From: Caballeronia sordidicola | Lineage (GTDB): Bacteria > Pseudomonadota > Gammaproteobacteria > Burkholderiales > Burkholderiaceae | Length of the DNA stretch: 64,000 nt | Assembly (NCBI RefSeq): GCF_002220365.1 | Contig: NZ_MTHB01000256.1 | Coordinates: 1 to 64,000 of the forward strand | Direction: 5' to 3' | Shown: positions 9,341 through 17,904 of the stretch, one piece after another | Numbering within the stretch: position 1 is the first letter of the stretch | How the letters are laid out: every line of letters starts with the position of its first letter | Made by a program: the position numbers and the translations under genes | Notes under the pieces: model-generated | Told to the model about the DNA's origin: nothing | Seen by the model: the letters and a program-made list of their open reading frames with translations, nothing else | Database searches by the model: none

Positions 9341-10057
9341 ATGAAACAGTCACCCGGATCCATGATCACCTACCAACGCCCTGACGGGAAAGACGTCCGG
9401 GGTTATTTGGCGAAACCGCAAAAGCTCGAGGGCGCGCCCGCCATTGTCGTGATTCAGGAATGGTGGGGCTTGAACGACCAGATCCGCGGCGTGGCAGATC
9501 GCTTCGCACAGTCCGGTTACCTGGCGCTGGTTCCCGATCTTTTTCGCGGAAAAGCCACCGTCGAAGAGGAAGAGGCGAGCCATCTGCTGGGCGCGCTCGA
9601 CTTCGCCGACGCCGCCGGGCAGGACATTGCAGGTGCCGTGAAATACCTCAAGGCGCATTCGGAGCGGGTCGGTGTGACCGGCTTTTGCATGGGCGGGGCG
9701 CTGACGCTGCTCGCGCTATGCCATGTCCCGGACATATCCGCCGGCACGGTGTGGTACGGTTTTCCGCCGCTCGAATACGTCGATGCATCGAAGATCAAGG
9801 CGCCGGTGCTCGGTCACTGGGCCACACAGGACGAATTCTTCCCGGCCGAAGCAGTTGATGCACTGGAGAGCAAGCTGACTGAGGCCAAGGTCGACGTCGA
9901 GTTTCATCGCTACCTTGCGCATCATGCGTTCGCCAACGAAACAGCGGTCGGCCCGGGCCGCATTGCCAGGACCCAGTTCGACCCGGTCTGGTCGCAACTG
10001 GCGTGGGACCGGACGCTCACCTTTTTCGGCCGCACGCTGTGGCCGCACGCCGGCTAG
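9341..10057 (+). CDS. dienelactone hydrolase family protein
   Basis: A 238-residue alpha/beta hydrolase of the dienelactone hydrolase family, cytosolic, which opens lactone or ester bonds, classically in chloroaromatic breakdown. The nucleophile is Cys116 in GFCMGG, with likely Asp164 (TQDEFF) and His195 (HHAFAN) completing the Cys-Asp-His triad. The IQEWWGL block near the N-terminus is also typical. The start at 9341 has GAGGA seven bases upstream; the frame is open further up, from 9266, without such a site. Its true substrate is unknown. It is convergent with the DUF3237 operon. Confidence 0.88.
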   Translation: MKQSPGSMITYQRPDGKDVRGYLAKPQKLEGAPAIVVIQEWWGLNDQIRGVADRFAQSGYLALVPDLFRGKATVEEEEASHLLGALDFADAAGQDIAGAVKYLKAHSERVGVTGFCMGGALTLLALCHVPDISAGTVWYGFPPLEYVDASKIKAPVLGHWATQDEFFPAEAVDALESKLTEAKVDVEFHRYLAHHAFANETAVGPGRIARTQFDPVWSQLAWDRTLTFFGRTLWPHAG

Positions 10058-10078
10058 CATCGCGGCAGGAGTCTGGAA

Positions 10079-10106
10079 ACCAGCGGCGAGCCGATGCCCC
10101 GCTGGT
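10079..10106. terminator. weak stem-loop between convergent genes
   Basis: Arms ACCAGCGG (10079-10086) and CCGCTGGT (10099-10106) are perfectly complementary with a 12-base loop. It lies between the hydrolase stop and the end of the minus-strand operon. No T-run. Confidence 0.35.
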
Positions 10107-10131
10107 CAACCGGGCCTCACGGGCGCATCCC

Positions 10132-10638
10132 CTACAAGATCTCAAACACGCTGTAAACCGGCCCATAGGCGAACCGATGTCCCGTACCCACGGCGATGAT
10201 CCGGTTCAGCCACTCATACTTTCCTGCGGGCGCTTCGAACAGGGGGCTGATCCGGAAGTAGTAGCTTGCCGGGTCGACTTCCTCGCCTTTTTCCAGTCGC
10301 TGAATGACATCGGCGGGTCCGTGACGCAAGCCGCGATACGCCATCGTGATGTTCACGGCGTCATCGGTTTGCAGGATCAGGCGCACGTCGAGCGTCGTGC
10401 TTGCGTCGCTGCGAACGGTTTGCCAGTCACTGCCGCCGTCCAGCACCTTGCCGGATAGCCGCTCGCCGGCAAACGTTCCTGAAGGTACGATTCCCACGCG
10501 ACGAAACGGCCCCGGTGTTTCACCGACGACCACAATCGGCTTGACGTCTAGCCGCATGACGAACAAGGGGCGGGTTTGCACGCTCTTGAGCGGTGTGGGG
10601 AGATCATCGAACAGTGGAGTAGACATGGTATTCACCAT
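10132..10638 (-). CDS. DUF3237 domain protein
   Basis: A protein of up to 168 residues matching the DUF3237 family (LFVMRLDVKPIVVVGETPGPFRR, GTFAGERLSGKVLDGGSDW, LRHGPADVIQRL). Members are small beta-barrel proteins often next to aromatic or terpenoid catabolism genes, with no agreed function. The start may instead be the ATG four codons in (10626); neither has a clear ribosome-binding site. It is the last gene of the minus-strand run that begins with the alpha/beta hydrolase at 15936. Confidence 0.72.
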   Translation of the reverse strand: MVNTMSTPLFDDLPTPLKSVQTRPLFVMRLDVKPIVVVGETPGPFRRVGIVPSGTFAGERLSGKVLDGGSDWQTVRSDASTTLDVRLILQTDDAVNITMAYRGLRHGPADVIQRLEKGEEVDPASYYFRISPLFEAPAGKYEWLNRIIAVGTGHRFAYGPVYSVFEIL

Positions 10639-10709
10639 CGCGTTATATAAGCAGCGGCGCCAGTCCGTATGACGAATCTGAAGGCTGCGTGTTCACTAGA
10701 TTGCCTAAG

Positions 10710-11030
10710 CTATTTAAGCGGCGAGAAGTCCGTGGGCCGCATGATCCGCGACTCCATGCTGACGAGAATGTCCAGCGCTTTGACCTTGCTGCCGAATGCC
10801 TGCCAGCGGCTGTCGGCTGCCATCCGGTCGCGGCGTTCGAGTCGATCATCAAGACTTTTGTACGCCCAGATATGAACGATCTGGCTGATGTCGCCAATTT
10901 CAGTCGTGAAGAAGCCGATCAGTTCGCCGAGGAATTCCTTCTGAAGTGGCAGGGCCTCGCTTTCATACATCGCAAGCCATTCTGCAGCGCGCAACGGTTT
11001 GAATGTATAGGTTCGAATTTCGTAGAGCAT
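10710..11030 (-). CDS. NIPSNAP family protein
   Basis: A 106-residue protein with a single dimeric alpha-beta barrel-like NIPSNAP domain (MLYEIRTYTFKP at the start, IVHIWAYKSLDDRLERR in the middle). Such small proteins occur in catabolic operons of Burkholderiales; biochemical role is not established. The ATG at 11030 is preceded by GGAG; the frame opens at 11048. It is 71 bp upstream of the DUF3237 gene and 28 bp downstream of an SDR gene on the same strand. Confidence 0.8.
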   Translation of the reverse strand: MLYEIRTYTFKPLRAAEWLAMYESEALPLQKEFLGELIGFFTTEIGDISQIVHIWAYKSLDDRLERRDRMAADSRWQAFGSKVKALDILVSMESRIMRPTDFSPLK

Positions 11031-11058
11031 CGGTTTTCTCCAGGGCAATTAAAAGAGG

Positions 11059-11808
11059 TTACGACGCGGTTCGTCCACCGTTGACCCTGAGGACTTCCCC
11101 GGTCATGAAGCTCGACTTGTCGGACGAAACGAACACAATGGCATCGGCGATTTCTTCAGGCGTTCCAGCGCGCTTGAGCGGGACCCCTGCGAGGAAGGCC
11201 GCCTTGCGTTCAGCATTGACCGTCAGGCGATTTAGCATTGCCGTCTCTATGGGACCGGGGGCGACAGCATTGACCCGTACACCGAACGCCGCAGCTTCCA
11301 GCGCCGCGGACTTCGTAAGACCCTCCACCGCGTGCTTGCTGGCCACATAAAGGGACGCGCCTGCTGCGCCACGCGCGCCCATCGTCGACGAGATGTTGAC
11401 GATGCTGCCGCTGCCTTGCGCGGTCATCACGCGCAGTTCGTGTTTCATGCCGAGCAGTGTGCCGAGCACGTTGGTGTCGAAGACGGCTGCGTAGCGTTCA
11501 GGCGTTTGCTCCGTCACGGGCGCTGACTCGCCTTCGGCGCCCGCGGAGTTGACCGCTACATCGAGCCGGCCGAAACGGGCCATGGCGCCATCAACAAGAT
11601 GTCGGACATCGTCTTCGAAACGGACATCGGCCTGGATGAATTGAGCTTCTGCGCCGAGCGCGTTCAGTTCTGCTGCGAGCTGTCGGCCCTCTTCAGCACG
11701 GCGGCCCGACACCACGATCCGCGCGTTTTCTCGGGCGAATGCGAAGGCGGTGGCGCGGCCAATGCCGGTCAGCGCGCCCGTGACAAGTACAACAGGATGG
11801 CTGGACAT
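11059..11808 (-). CDS. SDR family oxidoreductase
   Basis: A 249-residue classical short-chain dehydrogenase/reductase, NAD(P)-dependent. The cofactor loop is VTGALTGIGRA (residues about 7-17), the NAG-equivalent is NSAGAEG, and the catalytic Ser...Tyr-xxx-Lys set is in SSTMGARGAAGASLYVASKH. It ends with the usual SSDKSSFMTGEVLRVNGG. AAGGAG sits eight bases before the ATG at 11808, an upstream in-frame ATG at 11844 has none. Substrate unknown; neighbours indicate carbonyl or alkene metabolism. Confidence 0.88.
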   Translation of the reverse strand: MSSHPVVLVTGALTGIGRATAFAFARENARIVVSGRRAEEGRQLAAELNALGAEAQFIQADVRFEDDVRHLVDGAMARFGRLDVAVNSAGAEGESAPVTEQTPERYAAVFDTNVLGTLLGMKHELRVMTAQGSGSIVNISSTMGARGAAGASLYVASKHAVEGLTKSAALEAAAFGVRVNAVAPGPIETAMLNRLTVNAERKAAFLAGVPLKRAGTPEEIADAIVFVSSDKSSFMTGEVLRVNGGRTAS

Positions 11809-11908
11809 TTCGTTTGCTCCTTGATCGGTCAGTGCAAAGGGCAAGTCCTGCCGATCGCACTGCCATTAATCGGGTGCCGTCGCTCAGACCATGCGCCGGC
11901 GTTTTTGC

Positions 11909-12898
11909 TTACACCGTCACCACGATCTTGCCGAACTGGCCGTTGGTTTCCAGATAGCGATGCACGTCGACCATTTCGTCGAACGTGAAGGTGCGATCGA
12001 TCACCGGTTTGAGCGCGCCGCTTTCGAGCCCCTTGAGCACATACTCGACCGCAGCCTTCCGGCGTGTCTCGTCACCGCTCGTCAGCCAGATGTTGTGGGC
12101 CTTGACGGTGATCATCTTGGCGATCATGTCCAGCACGGGCAACGGCGTTACGTCTTCGCTTAGCGCACCGTAGATGTAAGCAATGCCCTGGAACGACAGC
12201 GCGGAAATCAGCTTCGCGAAGTTCGGGCCGCCGACCGGGTCGAACACGACGCGCGCACCTTGGCCGCCGGTGATTCGCTTGACTTCTTCGACCAGGTCGC
12301 TCTCGTCCGTGACGATCACGTGCGCCGCACCCGCGTCGAGCAATTGCTGTTTCTTGTCGGCCGTGCGCGTTGTCGCGATGGATGTCGCGCCGGCGTAGTT
12401 GGCAATCTGGATCGCCGCGAGACCGACGCTGCTCGAAGCTGCCGGGATGATCACAAAATCGCCCTTGCTTACTTTCGCGTCTTCGATAAGCGCGCCGTAG
12501 GCCGTCACGAACATCATCCAGACGGATGCAGCCTCGGCATATGAAAGCGACTCCGGGTGCTTGACGAGCGCGTAGTCCGGCGCAACGATGACTTCGCCGT
12601 ACGTGAAGTACTGATTCATCGAGAACGACGGAATCAGGTTGACCTTGTCGCCGGGCGCGAAGCCGGTGACGTCGCTGCCCACTGCATCGACGACACCCGC
12701 TGCTTCGTACCCCAGGCCGGCCGGGAACTTGACGGGTTCAATGTAGGCGTCCGCGCGCCACATTGCTTCGGCGCGATTGATGCCTATCGCCTTGACGTTG
12801 ATGCGAACTTCGGTCGGACCGGGAGCGGGTACCTCTGTCTCCACGAATTCAAGGACTTCGGGACCGCCGGCTTTGGCAAATTTGATGGTGCGTGACAT
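11909..12898 (-). CDS. MDR-family alcohol dehydrogenase / quinone oxidoreductase
   Basis: A 329-residue medium-chain dehydrogenase/reductase. The N-terminal catalytic domain (GINRAEAMWR, FPAGLGYEAAGVVDAVG) lacks the structural-zinc cysteine set, and the Rossmann domain carries AASSSVGLAAIQIANYAGA. This is the quinone-oxidoreductase-like, zinc-free branch. The ATG at 12898 has GGAGAG upstream. It lies between an OYE gene and an SDR gene on the same strand, so it is likely part of the same pathway, reducing or oxidising an enone/alcohol intermediate. Confidence 0.85.
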   Translation of the reverse strand: MSRTIKFAKAGGPEVLEFVETEVPAPGPTEVRINVKAIGINRAEAMWRADAYIEPVKFPAGLGYEAAGVVDAVGSDVTGFAPGDKVNLIPSFSMNQYFTYGEVIVAPDYALVKHPESLSYAEAASVWMMFVTAYGALIEDAKVSKGDFVIIPAASSSVGLAAIQIANYAGATSIATTRTADKKQQLLDAGAAHVIVTDESDLVEEVKRITGGQGARVVFDPVGGPNFAKLISALSFQGIAYIYGALSEDVTPLPVLDMIAKMITVKAHNIWLTSGDETRRKAAVEYVLKGLESGALKPVIDRTFTFDEMVDVHRYLETNGQFGKIVVTV

Positions 12899-12917
12899 GA
12901 GACTCTCCAGAGTAATT

Positions 12918-12965
12918 GGGTTCAAGCTGTGGGTTCAAGCTGTGGGTTCAAGCTGGGTTCAAGTT
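12918..12965. repeat. short tandem repeat in the OYE-MDR intergenic gap
   Basis: Two 13-bp units GGGTTCAAGCTGT (12918-12930, 12931-12943) are followed by two 11-bp variants (12944-12965) and a decayed copy. They fill most of the 92-bp gap between the OYE stop and the next start. Confidence 0.85.
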
Positions 12966-12990
12966 GAGTTCAAACGAAGCGCCGTTCGGT

Positions 12991-14106
12991 TCACACGGTT
13001 TCCGCGACTTCTACAGCAGGCAAATAAGCCGGGAAATCCGAGTAATGCTTTTCATCTCCGCCCCAGAATGCGGCGCGGACATACGGTGTAAGCGGCAGCT
13101 TGTGCTTCAGACGATACGGCAAATCAGGATTCGACGAGAAGTGACGACCGAATGCGACCAGGTCTGCATCGCCGGATGCCACGATCGCTTCGGCACTGTC
13201 GCCGTCGAAACCGCCGGCCGCAATAATCGGACCGGAGAAGTGCGGACGAAGATACTTCGTGGCAACAGGCGCTTGCCCTTCATGCAGCGTTTCGTCGCCC
13301 TTGATGCGTGGCTCGATCACGTGCAGATACGCAATCTTGTATTCGTCGAGCACCTTCGCGACGTAGCTGAAGGTTGCTTCGGGATTGCTGTCGGAGATGC
13401 CGCCCCATTCGCCTGACGGCGAGATGCGCACGCCGACCCGGTCCGCACCCCATACCGAGATGAGGGCCTCAACGGTTTCGCGCAGGAAGCGCACACGGTT
13501 TTCGATCGGGCCGCCGTAAGCGTCGGTGCGCTTGTTGGTACCGTCCTGGATGAACTGATCCACCAGGTAGCCGTTCGCACCGTGAAGCTCGACGCCATCG
13601 AAACCTGCATCCAGCGCGCGTTGTGCCGCGGTGCGAAACTCTTCGACAATGCCCGGAATTTCTTCAATGCCAAGCGCCCGATGCGGCGAAGCCGGAACGA
13701 AACCGTCCTTGGTCAGCGCGACGCCGTCGAACGGGACGACCGAAGGTGCGACCGGGTCAACACCGCCGGTCATCTCTACGTGGCTTTGACGGCCGCCGTG
13801 AATGAGTTGCATGAAGACGCGGCCACCCTTGTCGTGAACGGCATTGGCGATCGCTTTCCAGCCTTCTGCCTGCCCGTCGTGATAGAAGCTCGCTGCGCCC
13901 AGGTACGAGCGGGCAGGGATCGAGATGCTGACGCCTTCAATGATTTCGAGCCCGCCATTCGATGCGCGCTGGCCGTAGAAGTCCGCCATCATCGGGCTGG
14001 GGATGTCGCCTGGCTGGATGGTGCGCAGGCGGGTCATCGGTGCAAGGGCGACACGATGCGACAGGGTGTATGCGCCAACTTTCTTTGGTGTGAACAAGTG
14101 AGCCAT
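12991..14106 (-). CDS. Old Yellow Enzyme family ene-reductase
   Basis: A 371-residue FMN flavoprotein of the NemA/OYE family that reduces activated C=C bonds (and nitro or maleimide-type electrophiles) with NAD(P)H. Visible motifs: ALAPMTRLR near the N-terminus, FMQLIHGGRQSH, the active-site His175-x-x-Asn178-Gly-Tyr180, and RTDAYGGPIENR. Full length for the family. AAAGGA precedes the ATG. Unlike the fused OYE at 3.9-5.9 kb, the catalytic pair is complete. The neighbouring SDR and MDR genes fit a cascade on an alpha,beta-unsaturated carbonyl compound. Confidence 0.92.
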   Translation of the reverse strand: MAHLFTPKKVGAYTLSHRVALAPMTRLRTIQPGDIPSPMMADFYGQRASNGGLEIIEGVSISIPARSYLGAASFYHDGQAEGWKAIANAVHDKGGRVFMQLIHGGRQSHVEMTGGVDPVAPSVVPFDGVALTKDGFVPASPHRALGIEEIPGIVEEFRTAAQRALDAGFDGVELHGANGYLVDQFIQDGTNKRTDAYGGPIENRVRFLRETVEALISVWGADRVGVRISPSGEWGGISDSNPEATFSYVAKVLDEYKIAYLHVIEPRIKGDETLHEGQAPVATKYLRPHFSGPIIAAGGFDGDSAEAIVASGDADLVAFGRHFSSNPDLPYRLKHKLPLTPYVRAAFWGGDEKHYSDFPAYLPAVEVAETV

Positions 14107-14230
14107 GATCTTTCCTTTAGCAGGTAATCAAAATTTGGTTTGCTACGCGCCGGTTTAGCGCAATTTAAATCTGGATACCTAATCAATGCGGATTTTCACA
14201 AACACTGAAAATATGCTCGAATTCGTCCGA

Positions 14231-14977
14231 TCAGAGTTTGGAGCCGCCGTCTACATGCAGCGTGTCGCCGGTAATCCAGCGCGATGCATCCGATGCAAGA
14301 AACGCAACTGCACTGCCAATGTCATCAGGCTGTGCGACCCGTTTCAGCGCCTGCATGCCGATCACCACTCCGCGTCCCTCGTCAGTTTTCGTGAAACTCG
14401 ACATATCGGTTGCGACCACACCGGGCGCCACCGCATTCACGCGAATCCCGCGTTCGCCAAGCGCGGAGGCGAAATGCTTGACGAGGGTATCGACTGCGCC
14501 CTTGGTCGCCGCGTAGGCAGGCAGCTTGCCGACCACCGCATGCGCTGCGAGCGACGACAGCAGAACAACGCTACTGCCTTTGCACATCACCGGCAGCAGT
14601 TGCTGCACGAGGAAATAGGGTGCGCGCACATTCACGGCGAACAGGTCGTCGAAATCTTCGACCGTCGTTTCCTCGATACTCGCCGACTTCGAAATGCCGG
14701 CATTCGCCACCAGAATGTCCAGCCGATGGCCCACTACAGCGCGTGCCCGTTTGGCAAGCGTATGCGGACCGTCTGCATCGCGCAGATTCGCGGCGACTTT
14801 CTGAGCGTTGCCGCCTGCCGCACGGATTTCGGCTACGACCGCGTCCGCTTCCTTTTCCCCGCTGCTGTAGTGGACCAGCACTTGTGCGCCTTCCTTGGCA
14901 AGTGCGAGCGCGCTGGCGCGGCCGATGCCGCGTGAAGCGCCTGTGACGAGAGCGGTCTTTCCGGTGAGGTTGGTCAT
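14231..14977 (-). CDS. SDR family oxidoreductase
   Basis: A 248-residue short-chain dehydrogenase/reductase. Cofactor loop TGASRGIGRASALA (residues about 10-23), NAGIS, and the catalytic Ser, Tyr, Lys in SSLAAHAVVGKLPAYAATKG. It ends in the family-typical WITGDTLHVDGGSKL. The start at 14977 has AGGAG seven bases upstream; the frame runs much further up, through a hexanucleotide repeat, without another supported start. It shares little with the SDR at 11.1 kb beyond family motifs, so it is not a recent duplicate. Confidence 0.88.
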   Translation of the reverse strand: MTNLTGKTALVTGASRGIGRASALALAKEGAQVLVHYSSGEKEADAVVAEIRAAGGNAQKVAANLRDADGPHTLAKRARAVVGHRLDILVANAGISKSASIEETTVEDFDDLFAVNVRAPYFLVQQLLPVMCKGSSVVLLSSLAAHAVVGKLPAYAATKGAVDTLVKHFASALGERGIRVNAVAPGVVATDMSSFTKTDEGRGVVIGMQALKRVAQPDDIGSAVAFLASDASRWITGDTLHVDGGSKL

Positions 14978-15023
14978 GATCAGACTCCTGAAGGTTGAAT
15001 GAAAACGATCTGACAATTCAGTG

Positions 15024-15066
<43 letters not shown>

Positions 15067-15072
15067 GTTCGC

Positions 15073-15936
15073 TCAGGCGTGTTCGCCGCTCTCGGACAGA
15101 AACTGCGCCACATGTGTCACGAAGCGCTCGGGATACTGGTAAAGCGAGCCGTGATTGGCATCCGGGTAAATGATCAGCTGCGCGTTCGGAATGTTCTGCT
15201 GCAGGATCCACGAGTTGATCGAGTAGATGATGACGTCGTTATCCCCATTGACCACGAGCGTGGGCTGCGCGAGCGCTGACAGATAGTCGAAAGGGTTGTC
15301 GTGGGGCGCACCCCACTTGCCGAGTGCGGCGAGTTGCGCCGGTGCGACCGTTTCGTTGGCTTCGGGATCCCGGCCTTCGGTGCGCAGGCGCAAGCGCTGC
15401 AGGAACTTGCGGCCGGCTGCCTGGCTGGCATCCGACGGCGAGAAGTGCACGCGAAGCCACAAGTGATCCGGCTCCTCGTAAGTCGCGCCGAAAATATCCT
15501 GTGCTTGCGGCGTGAGCGATGCCATGCCCTCGCCGCTGCGGGGGCCCGTGCCAACCAGGATCAGGCGGCGTACGAGCTGCGGCTCGGCCAGCGCCAGTTC
15601 CTGTGCGATCAGGCCGCCCATCGAAAAACCGAGCACGTCGACTTGCGTGAGCCCGAGTGCCTTGATAAAGGCGGCAGCGTTGGCAGCCATCTCTTCAATC
15701 GACTGCGGCACCTCGCCCGACGTGCTGGAGATCCCGGCGTTGTTGAACAGGATCACTTCGCGACCCTGCGCAAGACCGTCGGTGACAGCCGGATCCCAGT
15801 GGTCCATCGTGCCGGTGAAGTGGATGTTGAACACGAGCGGCACGCCGCCCGTCTTGCCGAAGCGCCGATAAGCGAAGCGGATGCTGTTTGCATCAACGAA
15901 TTGCGTCGGGGCGGTTTGGTGCGTATGGCTGGTCAT
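15073..15936 (-). CDS. alpha/beta hydrolase
   Basis: A 287-residue alpha/beta-fold hydrolase. The nucleophile elbow is GFSMGG (Ser around residue 112), the acid is probably in VNGDNDVI, and the histidine is in DANHGS. The oxyanion-hole region is FNIHFTGTMDHWDP. GGAGA precedes the ATG at 15936. As the first gene of the operon it sits right beside the divergent LysR promoter. Family members include esterases, haloalkane-type and C-C bond hydrolases; substrate cannot be told from sequence. Confidence 0.85.
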   Translation of the reverse strand: MTSHTHQTAPTQFVDANSIRFAYRRFGKTGGVPLVFNIHFTGTMDHWDPAVTDGLAQGREVILFNNAGISSTSGEVPQSIEEMAANAAAFIKALGLTQVDVLGFSMGGLIAQELALAEPQLVRRLILVGTGPRSGEGMASLTPQAQDIFGATYEEPDHLWLRVHFSPSDASQAAGRKFLQRLRLRTEGRDPEANETVAPAQLAALGKWGAPHDNPFDYLSALAQPTLVVNGDNDVIIYSINSWILQQNIPNAQLIIYPDANHGSLYQYPERFVTHVAQFLSESGEHA

Positions 15937-16080
15937 GGCGATTCTCCGGTATAGATGAAAGGCATGGAGTGCGGTAGATTCAAGTCGTCGCGACGAACAG
16001 GTTGTTGCCGTTGCGTCGCTGCCTGATGCGTAATCTAGTTGGCCATTGCGGAAAGTAAAAAGACTTTGTAGGCTGAGGGG

Positions 16081-16097
16081 CATGCCTGCCAGGCATG
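16081..16097. promoter_or_regulatory. palindromic LysR-type operator candidate
   Basis: CATGCCTGCCAGGCATG is a perfect 8+1+8 palindrome and contains T-N11-A, the LysR-box pattern. It lies 20 bp before the LysR start, in the 180-bp divergent region with the alpha/beta hydrolase operon. Likely the regulator's own binding site. Confidence 0.6.
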
Positions 16098-16116
16098 GCC
16101 GAATTGAAGGAGGTGT

Positions 16117-17007
16117 ATGGAGCTTCGACATCTGCGGTATTTCGTGGCCGTCGCGGAGACCGGTAGCCTGAGCGTTGCGGCCGAACGCCGCCTGCATACG
16201 TCGCAACCGTCGCTTAGCCGGCAGATCCGTGATCTGGAAGACGAGGTTGGAGCAGAACTGTTCAACCGCAGCGCGCGTGGAGTCGAGCTGACGCCGGCGG
16301 GCAAGGCTTTCCTCGACCATGCGCGCTTGGCACTGAGCCAGGTCGATGCCGCTATTGAAGCGGCGCGCCGCGCCTCTCAACCCACGAAACAGGTATTCGC
16401 GCTCGGTTTCCTGACCGGTCAGGAAATGACCTGGCTGCCGCGCGCCATGCAGGTGCTGCGCGATGAACTGCCGAACATTGACGTGACGGTATCGAGCCAC
16501 TATTCGCCGGACCTTGCCGATGCGCTCGCACGCGGCAAGCTCGACCTCGCGTTTTTACGCGCCGAACCGGGGTTTGATCTCGACTATCGCGTAGTCAGCG
16601 GTGAAAAGCTCGTGGTGCTCATGCCGAGCGACCACCCCTTGACCGAGCGAGCGACGATCCGTCCGGAGGATCTTGTCGGCCAGCCTTTCATCATGGCCTC
16701 GAACAAGGCGAGGGTGCTGCACGACGTGATTGAGCGGTATCTGCAGCAGAGCGGGATCGATATCACGCCCGAACACGGCGTCGATAATCTGGCGATGGCC
16801 ATGTCGCTCGTCGCATCCACGCGCGGGCTGGCGCTGATGCCGGAGTACGCGGAGAACTTGCTGCCTTGGTCGGTAGTCAGCCGTCCTCTTGAAGGCGACG
16901 CACCGACAATTGATTTGGTTATCGGCTATAGCAGGTCAAATACCTCTTCCGTGCTGAAGATGTTTCTTTCGAGAGCAGACGAGTTGACGATGCACGCTCC
17001 CACTTGA
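16117..17007 (+). CDS. LysR-family transcriptional regulator
   Basis: A 296-residue LysR protein. The N-terminal MELRHLRYFVAVAETGSLSVAAERRLHTSQPSLSRQ is split here only for description: recognition helix around residues 20-45, effector domain about 90-290. It belongs to the BenM/CatM/HcaR-like branch, in which activators respond to aromatic acids. GGAGG sits five bases before the ATG. Divergent from the seven-gene minus-strand operon at 10.1-15.9 kb, which it presumably controls through the palindrome at 16081-16097. Confidence 0.9.
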   Translation: MELRHLRYFVAVAETGSLSVAAERRLHTSQPSLSRQIRDLEDEVGAELFNRSARGVELTPAGKAFLDHARLALSQVDAAIEAARRASQPTKQVFALGFLTGQEMTWLPRAMQVLRDELPNIDVTVSSHYSPDLADALARGKLDLAFLRAEPGFDLDYRVVSGEKLVVLMPSDHPLTERATIRPEDLVGQPFIMASNKARVLHDVIERYLQQSGIDITPEHGVDNLAMAMSLVASTRGLALMPEYAENLLPWSVVSRPLEGDAPTIDLVIGYSRSNTSSVLKMFLSRADELTMHAPT

Positions 17008-17059
17008 TCTCCATGATCTTGCGATACACGTAACAAGTCCGGTCGCTGGGAGATAACAA

Positions 17060-17085
17060 CTGCGAGTCCTGACAGGTGTCCTGTC
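17060..17085. promoter_or_regulatory. lux-box-like site upstream of aidA-type gene
   Basis: CTGCGAGTCCTGACAG (17060-17075) has the CTG-N10-CAG form of LuxR/CepR boxes. It overlaps a perfect spaced palindrome GACAGG-TGT-CCTGTC (17071-17085). The site ends 89 bp before the gene start. Binding by the local LuxR is inference. Confidence 0.45.
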
Positions 17086-17173
17086 TACCTCGCTCTGTCA
17101 TGCTGGGTTTGACGCGCTGCAAGCGCGTCCCAGCGGCCGCGTTGTTAATCTAAATCAGAACTGAGAGGGCATC

Positions 17174-17728
17174 ATGGTAAAAGACAGTGAGTTGAAGGCG
17201 AGCGCGCAACAGGTAAACGTGTTGGTGGTCATCGACACCGACTATGTGAAGGCGCATTACCCTCCTAATACCAATCAGTCGAGTCCCCAGGGAATTGACC
17301 ATAACAGTCAATTCATGATTTGCACCGGATCCAGGACGCCGCCCGTTGGACAAGGAACGGCTGACCTCCAGTTCAGCGCGAACGTGGGAGATTTTGTTTC
17401 CTTTACGGGTACATCCATCTATGCCAATTCGGATGATGCTGTGATTATCTACGGCATCAACTATTGGCAAGGGGACAAGGTCTTCAACGGTTTCGAATCG
17501 GACCTCACGACCCGGGCCGGAGCGGTGATGCCGAACCCGGCCAGTCAGCCGACCGGATTGCCCGCCAATCAGGAAACGATCACCTTCGCCAGTTATGACT
17601 CACGGATTGCGAAGGGAGGTCTTGAGTACTTCTACGTTTACTTCGCGCTTTACTCGCTCGATAGTTCTGGGGAAAAGCAAAACCTGTACGGATACTTCTA
17701 CTGGGATCCGTCGGTGAAGGTCGCCTGA
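17174..17728 (+). CDS. aidA: AidA/PixA family inclusion-body protein
   Basis: A 184-residue cytosolic beta-rich protein of the PixA/AidA family (VNVLVVIDTDYVKAHYP near the start, ASYDSRIAKGGLEYFYVYFALY, YGYFYWDPSVKV at the end). AidA in Burkholderia cepacia-complex and Ralstonia is strongly induced by acyl-homoserine-lactone quorum sensing and linked to host interaction. Here it lies beside a luxR/luxI locus, with a lux-box-like site upstream, which supports the same control. GAGAGGG precedes the ATG. The biochemical function of the family is unknown. Confidence 0.82.
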   Translation: MVKDSELKASAQQVNVLVVIDTDYVKAHYPPNTNQSSPQGIDHNSQFMICTGSRTPPVGQGTADLQFSANVGDFVSFTGTSIYANSDDAVIIYGINYWQGDKVFNGFESDLTTRAGAVMPNPASQPTGLPANQETITFASYDSRIAKGGLEYFYVYFALYSLDSSGEKQNLYGYFYWDPSVKVA

Positions 17729-17833
17729 AAAAGGTTGCGCGACGACAACTGCACGCTGCCCGACCTGACGCTCGACTCCCGTCAGGCTGCTTGAGCGAGA
17801 CTTCATTCTACGGGCTGCGCTCAGCGCTCAATA

Positions 17834-17873
17834 TGCATGGTTCGACCCCTGAAGGTTGGGGCCGAATCATGCA
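17834..17873. terminator. bidirectional stem-loop between convergent aidA and luxR
   Basis: A 16-bp stem (17834-17849 with 17858-17873; one G-T wobble and one mismatch) around an 8-base loop. It lies midway between the ends of the two convergent genes. No long T-run on either side. Confidence 0.5.
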
Positions 17874-17904
17874 CTTCACGCGATGGAGGTGGTATGGCTT
17901 TGGG

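Noticed and set aside
15937..16500. Extended start for the alpha/beta hydrolase at 16500
   Set aside because: The extra residues run antisense through the LysR gene; the ATG at 15936 has a ribosome-binding site and gives the normal family length.
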